Shown in pieces: positions 1 through 5,004 of a stretch of DNA of 5,004 bases (position 1 is the stretch's first letter; each line of letters starts with the position of its first letter). Below the pieces are notes generated by a model. It saw nothing but the letters and a program-made list of their open reading frames with translations. It did not search any database and was not told the origin of the DNA. Both the position numbers and the translations under genes were made by a program. This stretch comes from Rhodothermia bacterium. GTDB taxonomy: Bacteria; Bacteroidota; Rhodothermia; Rhodothermales; JABDKH01. The stretch covers positions 1 through 5,004 of the forward strand of contig JAUIJQ010000305.1 in the NCBI GenBank assembly GCA_030431165.1. Reading direction: 5' to 3'.

Positions 1-429
1 CATGACCACAGCACCTGCAACGGCAGCCAGAATGGCGACAATCACTGCTGGAGAAAGGCGTTCACCAAGAAACGCAAAGCCAAGTGCGGCAAGCACGATC
101 GGGCTGCTCGCTACCAGTATCGAAGCACTGGCTACCGTTGTGAGGTAGAGCGATTCGATCCATGTAATGAAGTGTCCGGCCAGAAAGACGCCCGACAGCA
201 GGACGAGAACTTTCTCTTTCCGGGTCAGCCGGGTTGGTCGTCTCCGTCGTTCTCGCAGCGCGAATGGTGCAAGGACGAGGACGGCAAAGACAGTTCTCAG
301 GGCAGCTACTGCGATCGGCGGAGCATCGGTCGCAAACCGAACCAGGATCGGGCTGAAAGAGAACGTGACAAGCCCCACCGCGACGATCGGATAAACCGAC
401 TTTGGTCGGGTGTGCTCAGCGGCATGCAC
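1..429 (-). CDS. EamA/DMT-family transporter, N-terminal part (runs off left edge)
   Basis: This is an inner-membrane permease of the drug/metabolite transporter superfamily (EamA type); the substrate cannot be told from sequence. Reading the minus strand from the GTG at 429 gives 143 codons with no stop up to the window edge. Hydrophobic segments fall at about residues 12-31, 40-58, 73-91, 95-118 and 125-143, with a basic loop (RERRRRPTRLTRKEK) between the second and third. The stretch FLGERLSP at about 120-127, followed by a glycine- and alanine-rich helix, is the usual end of the first EamA repeat. The family normally has two repeats and about 300 residues, so the second repeat should lie outside the window. 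No in-frame ATG precedes the edge codon, and GTG at 429 is the most upstream start that does not enter the preceding gene. That gene stops 2 nt upstream, which suggests co-transcription. The family call is firm; the start is likely but not proven. Confidence 0.8.
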   Translation of the reverse strand, partial: MHAAEHTRPKSVYPIVAVGLVTFSFSPILVRFATDAPPIAVAALRTVFAVLVLAPFALRERRRRPTRLTRKEKVLVLLSGVFLAGHFITWIESLYLTTVASASILVASSPIVLAALGFAFLGERLSPAVIVAILAAVAGAVVM

Positions 430-431
430 AG

Positions 432-857
432 CTAGTCGCGCAAGCGGTCTACCGACTTGATCAGCTTGATGTCCTTGTCCACGCCACGCCTGGCGAGACG
501 ATAGAACAGCAACGCAACCGCCGGAACCACAATCGTCAGCGTCGCCGGCCACGAGTCAAAGACCGATGCGACGCCTGCCCCACCAACGCCATACAGTATC
601 AACGACCCGGCTGAGACAATCAGCGTGAGCGACGCAACCATTTCAGTCCAGAAGATCAGGGATCGCTGCGTGGGCCGTCTGGAATACAACAGGATTGCAA
701 TGATACCGAGAACGGCCGTGAGCAGGTACAATGCCGAACGCATCGTAAACACCCACTGCGGGGTACCGTCTTCAAGCGGTGCAAAACCGATCAGGAATGG
801 CAGGACGCACACGATGGCGCCGACTAGCAGATAGACCGTCTGGATACGCTGAATCAT
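432..857 (-). CDS. DUF4293 family membrane protein
   Basis: This is a 141-residue integral membrane protein of unknown function. Four hydrophobic helices lie at about residues 8-25, 41-59, 71-91 and 103-121, with basic loops between them. The N-terminus MIQRIQTVYLL and the C-terminal charged tail LARRGVDKDIKLIKSVDRLR match what I recall of DUF4293, a family found mainly in Bacteroidota. The length is normal for that family and the gene looks intact. The ATG at 857 opens directly on the conserved MIQRIQT, so the start is well supported even though the 18 nt upstream hold no Shine-Dalgarno sequence. It lies 18 nt after the isocitrate dehydrogenase stop and 2 nt before the EamA start, so all three genes are probably on one transcript. 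No function can be assigned; the gene is useful mainly as a lineage marker. Confidence 0.85.
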   Translation of the reverse strand: MIQRIQTVYLLVGAIVCVLPFLIGFAPLEDGTPQWVFTMRSALYLLTAVLGIIAILLYSRRPTQRSLIFWTEMVASLTLIVSAGSLILYGVGGAGVASVFDSWPATLTIVVPAVALLFYRLARRGVDKDIKLIKSVDRLRD

Positions 858-875
858 GAACTACGTCGTGGGGGT

Positions 876-1898
876 TCAGGAACGTGCCCTCGTTGCAACA
901 CGGTCCACAAGATAGTCGCGGAACTCCGTCGTAGTGCTCGACCCACCAACGTCTGCAGTCAGCGTAGTGCCTTCGCGGTAGGCCGCTTCGAGTTCCTCTT
1001 CAACAATTGTAGCGGCGCTGGTCTCGCCAATGTACCGAAGCATCATGACTGCAGATCGGATCAGCGCGGTTGGGTTGGCTTTGTTCTGCCCCGCGATGTC
1101 TGGCGCACTGCCGTGAACCGCCTCAAACGCCGCGCAGTCTTCTCCAATATTTGCGCCTGCAACGACACCGAGTCCGCCAACCAAACCGGCACACAGATCG
1201 CTCAGGATGTCACCGAACAGGTTGGTTGTGACGATGCAGTCGTAGCGTTCTGGATACATCACGAGTTGCATACTCATGTTGTCAATGATCCTGTCATTGA
1301 CTTCGAGCTCCGGATAGTCGGGCGCAACATCCCGCCCGATCTCGAGGAACATGGCGCCCGCTTTCTTGAGAATATTTGCCTTGTGAACCAGCGTGATGAG
1401 CCTGCGGCCCTCGCGATGAGCGTACTCAAACGCAAAGCGCATAATGCGCTGAGAACCTGCACGCGTGATCCTGGCGATAGTATCCGAGATCTCAAGACGC
1501 TCGTCGTAGTTCTCGATTCCGGAGTAGAGCCCCTCGGTGTTTTCCCGGAAGATGATGAGGTCGACGTTCTCAAACGGCGTCTTTATTCCAGGCAGCGACT
1601 TGCAGGGCCGAACGTTCGCAAAAAGGTCCAGGCGTTGCCGAAGGGTGACATTGACGCTCTTGAACCCACCGCCGAGCGGCGTGGTGATGGGCCCTTTCAG
1701 GGCGACGCGGTTCTCGCTGATGGAATCGAGAATATCGTCTGGGAGTGGCGTCCCGAACGCCTCGACGGCGTCTGTCCCGGTCTTGTCAAAAACATCCCAA
1801 GACACCGAGATGCCGGTGGCTTCGAGGACTCTGACGGTTGCGTCAACGACCTCGGGGCCGATTCCATCTCCGGGTAGCAGTGTGATACGGTGAGTCAT
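876..1898 (-). CDS. icd: NAD-dependent isocitrate dehydrogenase (isocitrate/isopropylmalate dehydrogenase family)
   Basis: This cytoplasmic enzyme would oxidise and decarboxylate isocitrate to 2-oxoglutarate in the TCA cycle. The 340-residue length fits the compact NAD-type class rather than the roughly 416-residue E. coli NADP enzyme. ITLLPGDGIGPEV (5-17) is the family N-terminus. By spacing against E. coli Icd, the isocitrate contacts are S81, N83, R87, R97, R118, Y125 and K173, and the metal-binding aspartates are D206, D230 and D234. HGSAPDIAG (262-270) places Asp267-Ile268 where NADP enzymes carry Lys-Tyr, which indicates NAD+ use. SVNVTLR argues against isopropylmalate and homoisocitrate dehydrogenases. 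The family N-terminus fixes the ATG at 1898, although no Shine-Dalgarno sequence precedes it. A terminator U-tract ends 12 nt upstream, so how the gene is transcribed is unclear. DUF4293 follows after 18 nt. Confidence 0.9.
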   Translation of the reverse strand: MTHRITLLPGDGIGPEVVDATVRVLEATGISVSWDVFDKTGTDAVEAFGTPLPDDILDSISENRVALKGPITTPLGGGFKSVNVTLRQRLDLFANVRPCKSLPGIKTPFENVDLIIFRENTEGLYSGIENYDERLEISDTIARITRAGSQRIMRFAFEYAHREGRRLITLVHKANILKKAGAMFLEIGRDVAPDYPELEVNDRIIDNMSMQLVMYPERYDCIVTTNLFGDILSDLCAGLVGGLGVVAGANIGEDCAAFEAVHGSAPDIAGQNKANPTALIRSAVMMLRYIGETSAATIVEEELEAAYREGTTLTADVGGSSTTTEFRDYLVDRVATRARS

Positions 1899-1910
1899 TC
1901 CGGTGCGAAC

Positions 1911-1937
1911 AAAAAAAGCCCTGCAGAGCAGGGCTTT
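1911..1937 (-). terminator. Rho-independent terminator of the exbB-exbD operon
   Basis: On the minus strand a perfect 10-bp stem (AAAGCCCTGC / GCAGGGCTTT, loop TCT, positions 1937-1915 with the U-run overlapping its end) runs straight into seven consecutive T (1917-1911). The plus-strand side has only a short T-run, so the signal points in the minus direction. It begins about 22 nt after the stop of the second exbD and ends the operon. Unusually, the start codon of the next gene, isocitrate dehydrogenase, is only 12 nt beyond the T-tract. Confidence 0.88.
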
Positions 1938-1959
1938 GGGTAAACTGGATCGAGTTAGC

Positions 1960-2409
1960 CTACTGTACCAGGCGCGTCGTCGAGTAGTTGATACGAAGCG
2001 TTCCCGCCTGCCTCAACTCCTGCTCAACCTCCTGGACAATGCCCATTTCAGAGGTTTCGTCAACCTTGAGGGACACGATCAGTTTCGGCTGCTCCGTGAG
2101 CTTTCGGTACATAATCGACCGAACACCCGACAGATCCTCGATTAGTGCGTCGTCGATCTGCACGCGGGTGTTACCGAGCTGCAGACCCGGAAGCTTCTCA
2201 GGTCCAATCCAGACGTAAGATACGAGGCGTTTCTGGTCAATCTTGGTCAACGCTTCTGCGGCAGGAAGCTGCGTGCGAACGCGGACTTCGTTTTCCCGGA
2301 GGACCGTCGTAACCATGAAGAAGATGAGGAGCATGAAGATGATGTCCGGCAGCGACGCTGTCGGGATATCCTGCTTTGGCTTGCTCTTCTTCTTAAAGTG
2401 GGTGCTCAT
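1960..2409 (-). CDS. exbD: ExbD/TolR family biopolymer transport protein (second copy)
   Basis: This 149-residue protein is an inner-membrane, single-span subunit of a proton-driven ExbB-ExbD or TolQ-TolR motor. A short Lys-rich cytoplasmic N-terminus (KKKSKPKQ) is followed by DIPTASLPDIIFMLLIFFMV at 14-33, the ExbD transmembrane helix. Asp22 is the conserved membrane aspartate expected to carry protons. Residues from about 40 onward form the periplasmic domain, ending in a helix (GIVQEVEQELRQAG) and a strand-like tail, as in ordinary ExbD. Length is close to the family norm of about 140. The ATG lies 20 nt after the stop of the first exbD and lacks a clear Shine-Dalgarno sequence. It is the last gene before the operon terminator. 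ExbD and TolR cannot be told apart here because no partner gene is present; the family assignment is firm. Confidence 0.9.
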   Translation of the reverse strand: MSTHFKKKSKPKQDIPTASLPDIIFMLLIFFMVTTVLRENEVRVRTQLPAAEALTKIDQKRLVSYVWIGPEKLPGLQLGNTRVQIDDALIEDLSGVRSIMYRKLTEQPKLIVSLKVDETSEMGIVQEVEQELRQAGTLRINYSTTRLVQ

Positions 2410-2429
2410 CCGCTACGACCAGTTGCGAT

Positions 2430-2993
2430 TTAGTTCTGTGGGTCGGGTTCAGCGATGGAGATAGCGGCCGGGAATCGTTCCCTGACCTCGTTCGGGCGAT
2501 CCTGCGTTTCGACGACCTCATTGACGTAGTGCGCGTAGTTCTGGAAGCCGAGCCGTCTCGCTTCGGAGTCCCAGATCTCGAAGTACGCCATCCAGGTTTC
2601 ATCAAGCACATCGATGTATGCGCTGTACGGCGTCTGGCTCGATGTCTTGATCGAGATGATCGCCTTCGTCGGACTCTCGGCGTAATTCGGGTCAACGCCG
2701 TTGTTCGTTACGTGCTTCTTAACCTCGTCACGGACAAGGTTGACTGCGGACGGATTGTCCTCGAGCAGGAGCTGCCCGACCTCGTTAACGAGGATCTTGA
2801 GCATGTTCCTTTCGCGGACTGGAGGTGGATCCTGCTCGTCCAGAGGCGGAGGAAGCACCATCCCAATTCCGGTATCCACGTTGATCGTCGTGGTCACGAG
2901 AAAGAAGATCAGCAGCAGGAAGGCGATGTCGGCCATCGACGCCGTAGGAATCTCGCTTTCGCGCTTCTTCTTTTTCTTCAGCAGGCCTGCCAT
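2430..2993 (-). CDS. exbD: ExbD/TolR family biopolymer transport protein (first copy, Bacteroidota-type long form)
   Basis: This 187-residue subunit of the ExbB-ExbD proton motor sits in the inner membrane. A lysine-rich N-terminus (LLKKKKKRE) precedes EIPTASMADIAFLLLIFFLV (14-33), whose Asp22 is the conserved membrane aspartate. The periplasmic part starts with a Pro-rich stretch (VLPPPLDEQDPPP), then the ExbD fold, then an added C-terminal segment of about 45 residues ending PAAISIAEPDPQN. That tail, with AIISIKTSSQTPYSAYIDV before it, fits the ExbD form I recall from Bacteroidota (TxY..YI..., final ISEAEP-like motif). It shares the N-terminal layout of the downstream copy but differs strongly in the periplasmic half, so the two are paralogues rather than a recent duplication. 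The start is 18 nt after the small membrane protein gene, with no Shine-Dalgarno sequence. Confidence 0.9.
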   Translation of the reverse strand: MAGLLKKKKKRESEIPTASMADIAFLLLIFFLVTTTINVDTGIGMVLPPPLDEQDPPPVRERNMLKILVNEVGQLLLEDNPSAVNLVRDEVKKHVTNNGVDPNYAESPTKAIISIKTSSQTPYSAYIDVLDETWMAYFEIWDSEARRLGFQNYAHYVNEVVETQDRPNEVRERFPAAISIAEPDPQN

Positions 2994-3011
2994 ATCCGTG
3001 TGCGGTTACCG

Positions 3012-3275
3012 CTAGTTGAACAGTCCCTTGAGGCTGGACAGGAGCATCGCCAGTGCCGTTGCGGCCAGCGTGATTACGAGCGTGTAGATCGCTGCCCTGG
3101 GCCAGTCCCCGACTACAAATCCCATGATGACAAGAAGCAACACAGGCGCGACGGTCGCGACCATTGCCATGGGACTCATCTTGCCGTAGGTCAGGCCGCG
3201 AGTACCAAAGACGAGCATGAGCAGCAGCGCGAGCGCAACCATGCCAAGAACGAGCGGAATCAGTATCTGTACCAT
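3012..3275 (-). CDS. Small three-helix membrane protein encoded inside the exbB-exbD operon
   Basis: I cannot assign this 87-residue protein to a named family. It is almost entirely hydrophobic, with predicted membrane helices at about residues 3-23, 38-56 and 60-80. Short polar loops carry FGTRGLTYGKMSP (23-35) and GDWPR (56-60), and the tail KGLFN is mildly basic. There is no cleavable signal peptide pattern and no cysteine. The gene sits 70 nt after exbB and 18 nt before the first exbD, on the same strand, and keeps reading-frame character throughout, so it is probably a real accessory part of the proton-channel complex. I recall small hypothetical membrane genes in this position in Bacteroidota exbBD clusters, but cannot verify it here. 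A role in assembly or gating of ExbB-ExbD is inference from position alone. No Shine-Dalgarno sequence precedes the ATG. Confidence 0.75.
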   Translation of the reverse strand: MVQILIPLVLGMVALALLLMLVFGTRGLTYGKMSPMAMVATVAPVLLLVIMGFVVGDWPRAAIYTLVITLAATALAMLLSSLKGLFN

Positions 3276-3304
3276 CGCGGTAGTTACTTGGTTCGAGGAC
3301 GATA

Positions 3305-3326
3305 CCGGGGGGCTTAAGCCCCCCGG
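3305..3326 (-). repeat. Perfect 22-bp palindrome between exbB and the small membrane protein gene
   Basis: The half-site CCGGGGGGCTT is followed directly by its exact reverse complement. In RNA it would fold into a 9-bp, almost all G-C stem with a TTAA loop. No T-run follows on either strand, so it is not a standard rho-independent terminator. It lies 19 nt after the exbB stop and 29 nt before the next start codon. It may stabilise the 3' end of the exbB segment, cause partial termination, or be a protein-binding site. Confidence 0.7.
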
Positions 3327-3345
3327 CCCGTACTGCTATCGGTGG

Positions 3346-4044
3346 CTACGATCCGGCCGGCTTGTTGGCGGCCAGCATTTCGAGCGAATCGATCAACTCG
3401 ATTGACGCCTCTTCCATGTCTACAACGATACGGTCGATTTTCGACACGATGTAGTTGTAGAAGAACTGCAGGATGATGGCCGTCACGAGACCAAACACCG
3501 TCGTTAGGAGTGCGACCTTGATACCGCCGGCCACGAGGCTTGGGCTGATATCGCCGGCCTGCTCGATGGCGTCGAACGCCTCGACCATCCCCCATACCGT
3601 CCCAAGGAAGCCGAACATCGGTGCAAGCGAAATGAAGAGCGACAGCCAGACGAGCCCTCGCTCGAGGAAGCTCATCTCGATGGACCCGTAAGACACGACC
3701 GCTTTTTCAACGGCGTCGATGCCTTCGTCGTGTCGCATCAGGCCAGCCTGAAAAACAGACGCGACCGGACCGCGAGTCGATGCGCAAACATCTTCAGCAG
3801 CGGAAATACCGCCGTCCTCGAGGGCGCCTTTCACCTTGACGATGAACTTACGGGTGTTGATGTCAGCCCGGTTGAGCGTGATGATGCGCTCGAGCGCAAT
3901 GGCAAGACCGACGATCAACGTGATGAGGATCGGCCACATGAAGCCGCCGTCGTTGCCCTCGTTGAATTTCTCGACCAGCACGTTGATGAGGTTCGACTGG
4001 TCTGCCTCCTGCGGCATCAGCATGAGCAAGCTATACAGCCCCAT
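3346..4044 (-). CDS. exbB: ExbB/TolQ/MotA-type proton channel protein
   Basis: This 232-residue inner-membrane protein would form the multimeric proton channel around the ExbD helices and power a periplasmic partner. Helices lie at about residues 35-55, 131-153 and 178-200, the expected three-span ExbB/TolQ plan, with a cytoplasmic loop between the first and second. The signature APMFGFLGTVWGMVEAF (141-157) and ALLTTVFGLVTAI (178-190) carry Thr149 and Thr182, which line up with the channel threonines of E. coli ExbB (T148, T181). I chose the ATG at 4044, which has GAGGT 7 nt upstream. The open frame continues upstream to an ATG at 4293, but that extra 83-residue stretch has no ExbB character and spans the promoter. 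A small membrane protein and two exbD genes follow. ExbB versus TolQ stays open because no tonB or tolA is in view. Confidence 0.9.
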   Translation of the reverse strand: MGLYSLLMLMPQEADQSNLINVLVEKFNEGNDGGFMWPILITLIVGLAIALERIITLNRADINTRKFIVKVKGALEDGGISAAEDVCASTRGPVASVFQAGLMRHDEGIDAVEKAVVSYGSIEMSFLERGLVWLSLFISLAPMFGFLGTVWGMVEAFDAIEQAGDISPSLVAGGIKVALLTTVFGLVTAIILQFFYNYIVSKIDRIVVDMEEASIELIDSLEMLAANKPAGS

Positions 4045-4051
4045 GGATGGT

Positions 4052-4056
4052 ACCTC
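4052..4056 (-). promoter_or_regulatory. Shine-Dalgarno sequence deciding the exbB start
   Basis: GAGGT on the minus strand ends 7 nt before the ATG at 4044. It is the only convincing Shine-Dalgarno match in front of any complete gene in this window. It supports the 232-residue form of ExbB over the longer open frame starting at 4293. Confidence 0.6.
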
Positions 4057-4203
4057 GATTGTCGTAGGGATTGTTTCTGTAACGGAATAAGGACACAATG
4101 AGAAACAGGACGGCTTCCGATTCGAAGCGGGAACTACCTGCGTTTTGCATCCGGCGGGCCGGAACAGCCCTTTCGTTGATAGCGCGAAAAATGCGTGGCA
4201 CAG

Positions 4204-4232
4204 ATAATATCCATTCCGCCCGGCTTTGTCAA
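4204..4232 (-). promoter_or_regulatory. Sigma70-type promoter for the exbB operon
   Basis: On the minus strand a perfect -35 box TTGACA (4232-4227) is separated by exactly 17 nt from TATTAT (4209-4204), a 5/6 match to the -10 box. It stands in the intergenic region upstream of exbB and points toward it. Transcription would begin near 4197, giving a leader of about 150 nt. The match is to the classical proteobacterial consensus, whereas many Bacteroidota promoters use a different -33/-7 pattern, so activity is likely but not certain. Confidence 0.65.
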
Positions 4233-4252
4233 CGAACGGATGGCTCGTTAAC
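4228..4252. promoter_or_regulatory. Inverted repeat overlapping the exbB -35 box (possible operator)
   Basis: On the plus strand GTCAACGA (4228-4235) and TCGTTAAC (4245-4252) are reverse complements at 7 of 8 positions, with a 9-nt spacer and half-sites about 17 nt apart, which suits a dimeric DNA-binding protein. The left arm covers most of the -35 box, so a bound protein would compete with RNA polymerase. No regulator gene is nearby; the role is inferred. Confidence 0.35.
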
Positions 4253-4358
4253 CCGCCGACCACATCATGTTTATGATACGGTTCGACGTGCAACGGACTG
4301 ACACCGTAAAGACCGGCTACACAACCAAAGGTTGCTCACCCATCGACAGCAAAGGTAC

Positions 4359-4394
4359 AAAAAGAGCCCGCCGCGACCAATGCGCGACGGGCTC
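4359..4394 (-). terminator. Rho-independent terminator downstream of the S41 peptidase
   Basis: The minus strand forms a 12-bp stem (GAGCCCGTCGCG / CGCGGCGGGCTC) with a 7-nt loop, followed by TTTTT (4363-4359). One position is a G-U wobble in the minus-strand RNA but would be a C-A mismatch in a plus-strand RNA, which supports the minus direction. It sits 76 nt after the peptidase stop and isolates that gene from the exbB operon. Confidence 0.88.
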
Positions 4395-4470
4395 AAGTTT
4401 TTCAGGGGACTTCAGAGTGCCTGCTCGGGGAGCTCAGCCGCAGCCCCGGCTACCCCAGGGGCCCAACCGA

Positions 4471-5004
4471 TCAGCCTGCTGCCGCCACCCCACTGGCCTG
4501 CGACCACAACCCGTTGGCCTGCTGGACCATATCGTCAACTTGATGATAGATCGGATACCAGTACGACCGGTCCAGGATTCGAGTCGCGATACGCCCCTTG
4601 ATCAGCGTTGAAAGGAACGCCGAGTCAGCCGCTAAATCAGCTTCCGTAAACGCGGGGTTCTCCGTCGTGATCGAGGTTGTAAGTCCCGACCCCGGGACAA
4701 CACGTACTCCCCTGGCCTCCGCGAACTGCAGAAACTCCTTCAACACGTCCGCATCAACCTCAAACTCCGAAAGGAAGCCGGCGGGGTCCTGTGACCATCG
4801 CTCACCAAACGCGACGCCCTGGTGGTCAAGCCACTCGCGGGCAAAATGCGTTTCGAGGTTCCGCGCGATGACCGCTCGCATGAAGTACGAGAGCGTGTCG
4901 CCCCGTACAAGGAAATCGGGCAGAATGCCACCACCACCGAGTCGTCGCGCCGCATCCGTCCCAGCAGCAGCTTCAACTCGCGACGGATATTGGCCGGTAT
5001 CTGC
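4471..5004 (-). CDS. S41 family (CtpA-like) C-terminal processing peptidase, C-terminal part (runs off right edge)
   Basis: Only the last 177 residues are in the window; the frame is open to the right edge and stops at TGA 4473-4471. Residues 16-31 of the fragment read TDAARRLGGGGILPDF, matching the late S41 motif of the form T-(D)-A-G-R-x-x-GGGGI-x-PD that follows the catalytic core in C-terminal processing peptidases. After it comes a helical region of about 145 residues with charged and aromatic content (for example RILDRSYWYPIYHQVDDMV), like the C-terminal tail of Bacteroidota S41 enzymes. The PDZ domain and the catalytic Ser/Lys would lie upstream, outside the window, so activity cannot be judged. 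These enzymes usually act in the periplasm. An internal ATG at 4881 is not the start, because the GGGGI-PD motif lies before it in the same frame. A terminator follows the stop. Confidence 0.72.
   Translation of the reverse strand, partial: ADTGQYPSRVEAAAGTDAARRLGGGGILPDFLVRGDTLSYFMRAVIARNLETHFAREWLDHQGVAFGERWSQDPAGFLSEFEVDADVLKEFLQFAEARGVRVVPGSGLTTSITTENPAFTEADLAADSAFLSTLIKGRIATRILDRSYWYPIYHQVDDMVQQANGLWSQASGVAAAG

Larger units (their letters stand above)
4045..4470. other. Intergenic region between the S41 peptidase and exbB
   Basis: This 426-bp stretch holds no credible gene. From the peptidase side it contains about 75 bp of spacer, a terminator (4394-4359), a small inverted repeat ATCAT-GTTT-ATGAT (4264-4277), a promoter with an overlapping inverted repeat (4252-4204), and then an inferred untranslated leader of about 150 nt before exbB. 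Open frames crossing it encode peptides with no recognisable family and span the terminator or promoter. Confidence 0.7.

Noticed and set aside
1113..1877. A 254-codon open frame on the plus strand, antisense to isocitrate dehydrogenase
   Set aside because: The opposite strand encodes a full enzyme with all catalytic residues. The antisense product has no recognisable family or domain pattern and looks like a by-product of GC-rich codon use.
876..1898. 3-isopropylmalate dehydrogenase (leuB) as an alternative identity
   Set aside because: The substrate motif is SVNVTLR with Ser81 and Asn83, as in isocitrate dehydrogenases, and no leu genes are adjacent. The Asp-Ile pair in HGSAPDIAG is shared by NAD-dependent members, so the substrate motif decides.
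1988..2016. Possible internal promoter for idh on the minus strand (TTGAGG, 17 nt, TATCAA) inside the end of the second exbD
   Set aside because: Both boxes match only 4 of 6 consensus positions, and a transcript from it would still run into the terminator at 1937-1911 before reaching idh. It is too weak to list as a feature.
2960..2990. Lys-codon run at the start of the first exbD, considered as a slippage or programmed frameshift site
   Set aside because: The run reads AAG AAA AAG AAG AAG, which lacks the A-AAA-AAG slippery heptamer in frame. The gene continues intact in one frame, and Lys-rich N-termini are normal for ExbD.
2529..3317. A 262-codon open frame on the plus strand, antisense to the first exbD and the small membrane protein
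   Set aside because: Its product is rich in Arg, His, Gln and Asp with low-complexity runs that mirror hydrophobic and Lys codons of the real genes. It also crosses gene boundaries and the 22-bp palindrome.
4264..4277. Short inverted repeat ATCAT-GTTT-ATGAT upstream of the exbB promoter
   Set aside because: Five-base arms in an AT-richer patch are expected by chance fairly often, and nothing ties this one to a known binding site. It is mentioned only within the intergenic entry.

Overview
All genes that can be supported lie on the minus strand, so the window is transcribed from high to low coordinates. The best guess for the source is a Bacteroidota-type bacterium, probably from the Rhodothermota side. 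Four things point there: a DUF4293 protein, an ExbD with the long C-terminal extension typical of Bacteroidota, an exbB / small membrane protein / exbD / exbD gene order, and start codons that mostly lack a Shine-Dalgarno sequence. Base composition is moderately GC-rich by eye. The lineage is an inference from gene content, not a measured placement.

Layout in the direction of transcription. (1) 5004-4471: the C-terminal part of an S41 (CtpA-like) processing peptidase, whose N-terminus lies beyond the right edge; it is followed by a rho-independent terminator at 4359-4394. (2) 4470-4045: a 426-bp intergenic region with that terminator, a near-consensus sigma70-type promoter (4232-4204) overlapped by an inverted repeat, and an inferred leader of about 150 nt. 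(3) 4044-1960: a four-gene energy-transduction operon made of an ExbB/TolQ proton-channel protein, an 87-residue three-helix membrane protein, and two different ExbD/TolR proteins. A perfect 22-bp palindrome separates the first two genes, and a strong terminator (1911-1937) closes the operon. (4) 1898-876: an NAD-type isocitrate dehydrogenase whose start codon is only 12 nt past the terminator U-tract. (5) 857-432: a four-helix DUF4293 membrane protein. (6) 429-1: the N-terminal part of an EamA/DMT-family transporter with a GTG start, running off the left edge.

The ExbB and two ExbD proteins would form an inner-membrane motor that uses proton flow to drive a periplasmic partner, either TonB for outer-membrane uptake or a Tol-like partner for envelope integrity. 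No TonB, TolA, TolB or Pal gene is in the window, so the partner is unknown. The small membrane protein inside the operon is the least understood component. The idh, DUF4293 and EamA genes are closely spaced and look co-transcribed, but no separate promoter for them could be found. I see no CRISPR array, RNA gene, insertion sequence or clear sign of recent gene transfer. Most of the window looks like ordinary core-genome content; the more interesting signals are regulatory.
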